Source of the DNA: JAHEEL01 sp942491345
Lineage (GTDB): Bacteria; Actinomycetota; Acidimicrobiia; Spongiisociales; UBA5794
Direction of reading: 5' to 3'
Assembly: GCA_942491345.1 (NCBI GenBank)
Contig: CALOAN010000044.1
Span: forward strand, 298,247 to 362,246
DNA length: 64,000 bases
A model generated the notes under the pieces. The model ran no database searches. It was not told where the DNA came from and saw only the letters and a program-made list of their open reading frames with translations. Position 1 is the first letter of the stretch, and each line of letters begins with the position of its first letter. Shown piece by piece: positions 60,443 through 64,000 of this stretch. The translations under genes and the position numbers were made by a program.

Positions 60443-61411
60443 ATGCCCGCAGTGACCGTCGAGGATCCCCTTGTGCTGCCGCGTCTCGACACCGGTCCGA
60501 CCGATGCCATCGATCGGCCGGTGAAGTCCGTGACAACAGGACCGACCGGCTTCGAGGGTGAGGGGTTCCCCGTCAGGCGAGCCTTCGGAGGCGTCGACCT
60601 GGCCGATCTCGACCCTTTCATCCATCTCGACCAGATGGGAGAAGTCGAGTACGCCCCGGGAGAGCCGAAGGGCACGTCGTGGCACCCGCATCGCGGCTTC
60701 GAGACGGTCACCTACATGATCGACGGAACCATGCAACACCAGGACTCCCACGGTGGCGGTGGCGTGATCACGAACGGCGACACGCAGTGGATGACAGCAG
60801 GGTCCGGCATCCTCCACATCGAGGCCCCGCCCGAAGAACTCGTTGTCAGCGGTGGCCTGTTCCACGGATTCCAGCTGTGGGTGAACCTCCCTGGCGCGGA
60901 CAAGTTCCTCGCCCCCCGCTACCAGGACCTCAGTGCCGAGAGTGTTGTACTGCTGACAACACCCGACGGAGGGACGCTGATCCGTCTGATCGCAGGCGAC
61001 CTTGGAGGTCATCAAGGCCCAGGATCAACCCACACGCCAATGGCCATGTTCCATGCGACCCTCCACCCGGGCGCTCGCCTCACGGTCCCGTGGAGGCAGG
61101 ACTTCAATGCCTTGGTGTATGTGTTGAACGGCGACGGGTCATTCGGGATCGACCGGCACCCTGCCGAGATGGGGAATCTCGCCGTCTTCGGCCCCGGAGA
61201 CACGATCACGATCAGCGCCAACGACCACCAGGAGACGCGTAGCCCGAACATGGACGTTCTTGTGCTCGGTGGTCTGCCAATTCGCGAGCCGATCGCCTGG
61301 GCGGGTCCGTTTGTGATGAACACCCGGGCCGAGTTGATTACGGCGTATGAGGACTACCAGGCGGGACGGCTCGGCCAGATCCCGCATGCCGGAATCGGTG
61401 GCTTCAACTAA
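60443..61411 (+). CDS. Pirin family protein
   Basis: A 322-residue two-cupin protein. The N-terminal metal site is visible in HPHRGFET and HQDSHGGG, followed by HIEAPPEE with the fourth ligand. AAGGAA precedes the start at 60443. Pirins are iron-dependent quercetinase-like or redox-sensing proteins. No specific partner is seen. Confidence 0.85.
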   Translation: MPAVTVEDPLVLPRLDTGPTDAIDRPVKSVTTGPTGFEGEGFPVRRAFGGVDLADLDPFIHLDQMGEVEYAPGEPKGTSWHPHRGFETVTYMIDGTMQHQDSHGGGGVITNGDTQWMTAGSGILHIEAPPEELVVSGGLFHGFQLWVNLPGADKFLAPRYQDLSAESVVLLTTPDGGTLIRLIAGDLGGHQGPGSTHTPMAMFHATLHPGARLTVPWRQDFNALVYVLNGDGSFGIDRHPAEMGNLAVFGPGDTITISANDHQETRSPNMDVLVLGGLPIREPIAWAGPFVMNTRAELITAYEDYQAGRLGQIPHAGIGGFN

Positions 61412-61602
61412 GCCGTCCCCTGTTGCGACGCGGTGTCTGGCTGCGTCTTGGCCTTGAGACGCTCCACACGGGCTCGAATCTCAGCCGGATCGGAGGAACG
61501 TCCATCGACGTCGTTCGATGCAAGCCCTCGTAGCCGGTCGACCGTGCGAGCGCGATAGCGCTCGTCGTGCTCCTGATTCTTCCGCGACCAAAACGCCCGC
61601 AT
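61408..61602 (-). CDS. Small paralogous protein (64 residues)
   Basis: It contains a helical core, YRARTVDRLRGL, then a variable loop and DPAEIRARVERLKAK. The same pattern occurs in the neighbouring 61799-61990 protein (YLERTAERLRAM ... DPVQVRARIERM), so the two are homologous. A GAGGAG site lies upstream of the ATG. Both are short, basic and predicted helical. They have no known function. Confidence 0.55.
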   Translation of the reverse strand: MRAFWSRKNQEHDERYRARTVDRLRGLASNDVDGRSSDPAEIRARVERLKAKTQPDTASQQGTA

Positions 61603-61641
61603 TCCCCACTCCTCGCAGTGCCCGGTTGGCGCCGCCCATGT

Positions 61642-61662
61642 GCCGACACCCCAGTTGTCGGC
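61642..61662. terminator. Hairpin between the two small paralogues
   Basis: GCCGACA and TGTCGGC pair around a seven-base loop, about 135 bases past the stop of the 61799 gene for leftward transcription. No T-run follows. It may terminate that short transcript. Confidence 0.35.
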
Positions 61663-61798
61663 GGGTTCAATGCGCCTTTTCGGTACACAGTATCCACGGA
61701 TTCGGAGGTTCCGTGAGGCACAACCCTTGGGATGCCCGAGGGACTAGTTCGGTGCCGGGTCCGGCGACGCGGACGCCGTCGAGTTGGAGAACGCCTGT

Positions 61799-61990
61799 CT
61801 ATGCTGCGCTGTGGCCCGGGTTCCCCTTGCGCCGTGCGTAGCGGTCCATACGCTCGATGCGAGCACGCACCTGCACTGGATCGGCGCCCTCGAGCCCCGT
61901 CGTGTGGGCGCTCATGGCACGAAGCCGTTCGGCAGTTCGCTCGAGGTATCGAGAGTTGTCCGGCTCGTTGGCGATCAGTGAGAGAAACAT
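61799..61990 (-). CDS. Small paralogous protein (63 residues)
   Basis: The start ATG at 61988-61990 has a strong GGAGGT site six bases upstream, better than an upstream ATG at 62020. It begins MFLSLIANEPDNSRYLERTAERL and shares the R-T-x-x-R-L-R ... V-R-A-R-I/V-E-R pattern with the 61408-61602 protein. The pair probably arose by tandem duplication. The function is unknown. Confidence 0.6.
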   Translation of the reverse strand: MFLSLIANEPDNSRYLERTAERLRAMSAHTTGLEGADPVQVRARIERMDRYARRKGNPGHSAA

Positions 61991-62257
61991 TGGTGCACCT
62001 CCGAAGTGAGGCCCGACCAACCTCGTTCGGTTGTATTGGCAGCCGAGGGTGTCCCATTGATCTGGAATGATCGGCTTGTGGTCGGGCGATTACTCATCCC
62101 CTTCCATCGGCCGAATCCCCGCCCACCCAAGACCCAATATCGCCGGTACCGAAGGGACTAGTCATCTACCGAGCGAATCCCCGACCTCCGCTCAGCGGGC
62201 TCCACAATCGCTAGGGTCCGGAAGCGCAGAGAGCGAGTACGTGAGGGAGCGGTCATC

Positions 62258-63637
62258 ATGACGAAGTCGCCCGGAATCCTGACCTCTGGTGAGCTGGCGG
62301 CGGCCGTTGAGGCCGGGGCAATCGATACGGTCATCGTTGCCTTCACCGACCACTACGGCCGGCTCAACGGGAAACGGGTCGACGCCGGCTTCTTCGTCGA
62401 AGAGGTAGCGCGAGGCGGCAGCCACGGTTGCGACTACCTCCTCACCACCGACATGGAGATGGAACCGGTGCCCGGCTACGCGTACGCCAACTGGGAGCGT
62501 GGATACGGCGACTTCCACCTCGTCGCCGACCTCTCAACACTTCGGATCGCTGATTGGCTGTCCACCACCGCCATCGTCCTCTGTGACCTCCATGATCCAC
62601 GTACGCATGATCCCGTCGAGGTCGCCCCGCGATCGATCCTCCGACGACAGATCGACCGGCTTGCGGATGCCGGCTTCTCCGCGATGGCGGCCTCGGAGTT
62701 GGAGTACTTCATGTTCGAGGACTCGTTTCGGGAGGCATCGGAACGGGGCTACGCAGGGCTCACCCCGGTCGGCTGGTACTCGGAGGACTATCACCTCCTC
62801 CAGGGCACGCGGGAGGAGTTCTTCAATCACGCGGCACGGAGAGCGTTGACACGGTCGGGAATACCGGTCGAGACCTCGAAGGGCGAGACCGGCCGGGGCC
62901 AGCACGAACTCAACATTCGCTACGCCGACATCCTCGCCATGTCCGACCGTCACAGCCTGATGAAGCTGTGCATGAAGGAGATTGCCGACGATCTGGGGAT
63001 CTCGGTGACGTTCATGGCAAAGCCACACGACGACGATGCCGGATCGAGCTGTCACATTCACCTGAGCCTGTGGGACGGTGATCGGCCGGTGTTCCCAGGA
63101 GAGCACGAGATCGGCCCGATCCGAGGATCGGATGAGTTCCGGTGGTTCCTGGGCGGCTGGATGGCCCACCTGCCCGAGGTCATGCCGTTCTACGCGCCGA
63201 CGGTCAACTCCTACAAGCGGTTCGTTGATGGGTCGTGGGCACCAACGCGGATCGCGTGGAGCTACGACAACCGGACCGCCGGATTCCGTGTCGTTGGCAG
63301 CGGCCCGAGCCTGAGGATCGAGAATCGTGTGCCCGGGTCAGACGTGAACCCGTACCTGGCTTATGCGGCGACCCTGGCTGCCGGCCTCGATGGAATCACC
63401 AACCGGATCGAACCTCCCGACATCTTCACCGGGGATGTCTACGCCGCCGAACACCTGCCAGAGGTGCCGAGAACGCTCAGGAACGCAACCGACCGGTTCG
63501 AATCCAGCAAGTGGGCCCGCGAGACCTTTGGGGCGGCGGTTCACGACCACTACGTCCACTTCTTCCGCACCGAGCAGCAGGCATACGACGCTGCCGTGAC
63601 CGACTGGGAGCGGCAGCGGTACTTCGAACGGATCTAG
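62258..63637 (+). CDS. Glutamine synthetase family protein (gamma-glutamyl amine/polyamine ligase type)
   Basis: A 459-residue protein. The beta-Grasp N-domain ends near residue 110, followed by the catalytic barrel. Metal and glutamate-site motifs are SELEYFMF, GETGRGQHELN, SCHIHLSLWD, NSYKRFVDGSWAPT and IENRVPGSDVNPYLAYA. The N-terminal part lacks features of the housekeeping GlnA. This favours a relative that glutamylates an amine (PuuA or GlnT type). It starts an apparent unit with the SDR gene seven bases downstream. Confidence 0.8.
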   Translation: MTKSPGILTSGELAAAVEAGAIDTVIVAFTDHYGRLNGKRVDAGFFVEEVARGGSHGCDYLLTTDMEMEPVPGYAYANWERGYGDFHLVADLSTLRIADWLSTTAIVLCDLHDPRTHDPVEVAPRSILRRQIDRLADAGFSAMAASELEYFMFEDSFREASERGYAGLTPVGWYSEDYHLLQGTREEFFNHAARRALTRSGIPVETSKGETGRGQHELNIRYADILAMSDRHSLMKLCMKEIADDLGISVTFMAKPHDDDAGSSCHIHLSLWDGDRPVFPGEHEIGPIRGSDEFRWFLGGWMAHLPEVMPFYAPTVNSYKRFVDGSWAPTRIAWSYDNRTAGFRVVGSGPSLRIENRVPGSDVNPYLAYAATLAAGLDGITNRIEPPDIFTGDVYAAEHLPEVPRTLRNATDRFESSKWARETFGAAVHDHYVHFFRTEQQAYDAAVTDWERQRYFERI

Positions 63638-63644
63638 GAGCACC

Positions 63645-64000
63645 ATGAGACTCGAAGGCAAGTCCGCCGTCATCACCGGAGCAGCAAGCGGGATCGGACG
63701 GGAGTCGGCGCTGCTATTCGCCGCTGAAGGCGCGGCCGTTGCCGCGGTCGACCTCGATGAGGATGGGATTGCAGCCGTCGTTTCGGAAATCACGGCCGCA
63801 GGCGGAATAGCAATTCCTGTCGTCGCCGACGTATCAAGCGATAAAGACTCGGCAGCGATGATCGCTGCCGCCGAGGAGGCATTCAGTCGGGTCGACGTGG
63901 TATTCAACAACGCCGGGATCATGCACTCCGACGATGGTGACGCGGCGGGGACCACGGAGGCGATCTGGGATCTGACCATGGACATCAACGCCAAGGGCGT
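63645..64000 (+). CDS. SDR family oxidoreductase (C-terminus cut by window)
   Basis: The first 118 residues show the cofactor motif TGAASGIG, the acidic VDLDEDG that favours NAD, and NNAG in VVFNNAGIMHSD. The catalytic Ser and YxxxK lie beyond the window edge. The ATG at 63645 follows GGAG and is seven bases after the ligase stop, so the two genes are co-transcribed. Confidence 0.8.
   Translation, partial: MRLEGKSAVITGAASGIGRESALLFAAEGAAVAAVDLDEDGIAAVVSEITAAGGIAIPVVADVSSDKDSAAMIAAAEEAFSRVDVVFNNAGIMHSDDGDAAGTTEAIWDLTMDINAKG

Overview
The window is a high-GC chromosomal segment of an actinobacterium. The lineage resembles uncultured or marine Acidimicrobiia. This is inferred from very high G+C, overlapping ATGA start/stop junctions, lipoproteins with Thr/Ala-rich linkers after the lipobox, DUF4389 and DUF4349 membrane proteins, a Fur-type zinc regulator and LytR-CpsA-Psr proteins. 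No rRNA, tRNA, CRISPR array, insertion sequence or prophage was seen. Both ends are cut inside genes: a solute-binding protein on the left and an SDR dehydrogenase on the right.

Left half, 1-33.4 kb: a catabolic island. It holds a solute-binding lipoprotein, an Old Yellow Enzyme relative, a GH88-like glycosidase with an SDR, and a triad of zinc dehydrogenase, creatininase-fold hydrolase and sugar epimerase matching Thermotoga IolM-IolN-IolO (inositol degradation). A long leftward operon (17.8-8.6 kb) follows. It encodes a PEP-synthase-like phosphohistidine protein, a GntR/FCD regulator, an HprK-like P-loop protein, a three-subunit molybdenum hydroxylase, a PF04199 cyclase and a second zinc dehydrogenase. 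A second molybdenum hydroxylase operon (22.4-18.3 kb) has a frameshifted FAD subunit and is divergent from a complete branched-chain-type ABC importer (22.7-27.6 kb). After a block of roughly 73-bp repeats comes an operon of AhpD-like protein, tyrosine phosphatase, PPDK-like protein without its PEP/pyruvate barrel, and a Tm-1-like protein (28.5-33.4 kb). The palindrome core AATCGATT occurs at the head of five of these units and was not seen elsewhere, which suggests one regulon, plausibly run by the local GntR protein. The two PEP-synthase-like fragments lie in two of these units. My best candidate for a new system is a split, ATP-dependent phosphotransfer module that activates the imported substrate.

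Right half, 33.5-64 kb: mostly ordinary genes. They include rhomboid (frameshifted), an ECF sigma/anti-sigma pair, PurM-like protein, MobA-like protein, crotonase, class III aminotransferase, Lnt with Ser at the nucleophile position, inositol monophosphatase, amidohydrolase, IlvD, LCP protein, class V aminotransferase, Nudix, a zinc ABC importer with a Fur-family regulator, flippase-like protein, ClC channel, a beta-hydroxyacid dehydrogenase, pirin and a glutamine synthetase homologue. A SelW-like gene at 48.2 kb has an in-frame UGA in a CxxU motif and is probably a selenoprotein missed by ordinary gene calling. Short GAGAC/GTCTC repeat arrays lie in several intergenic gaps.
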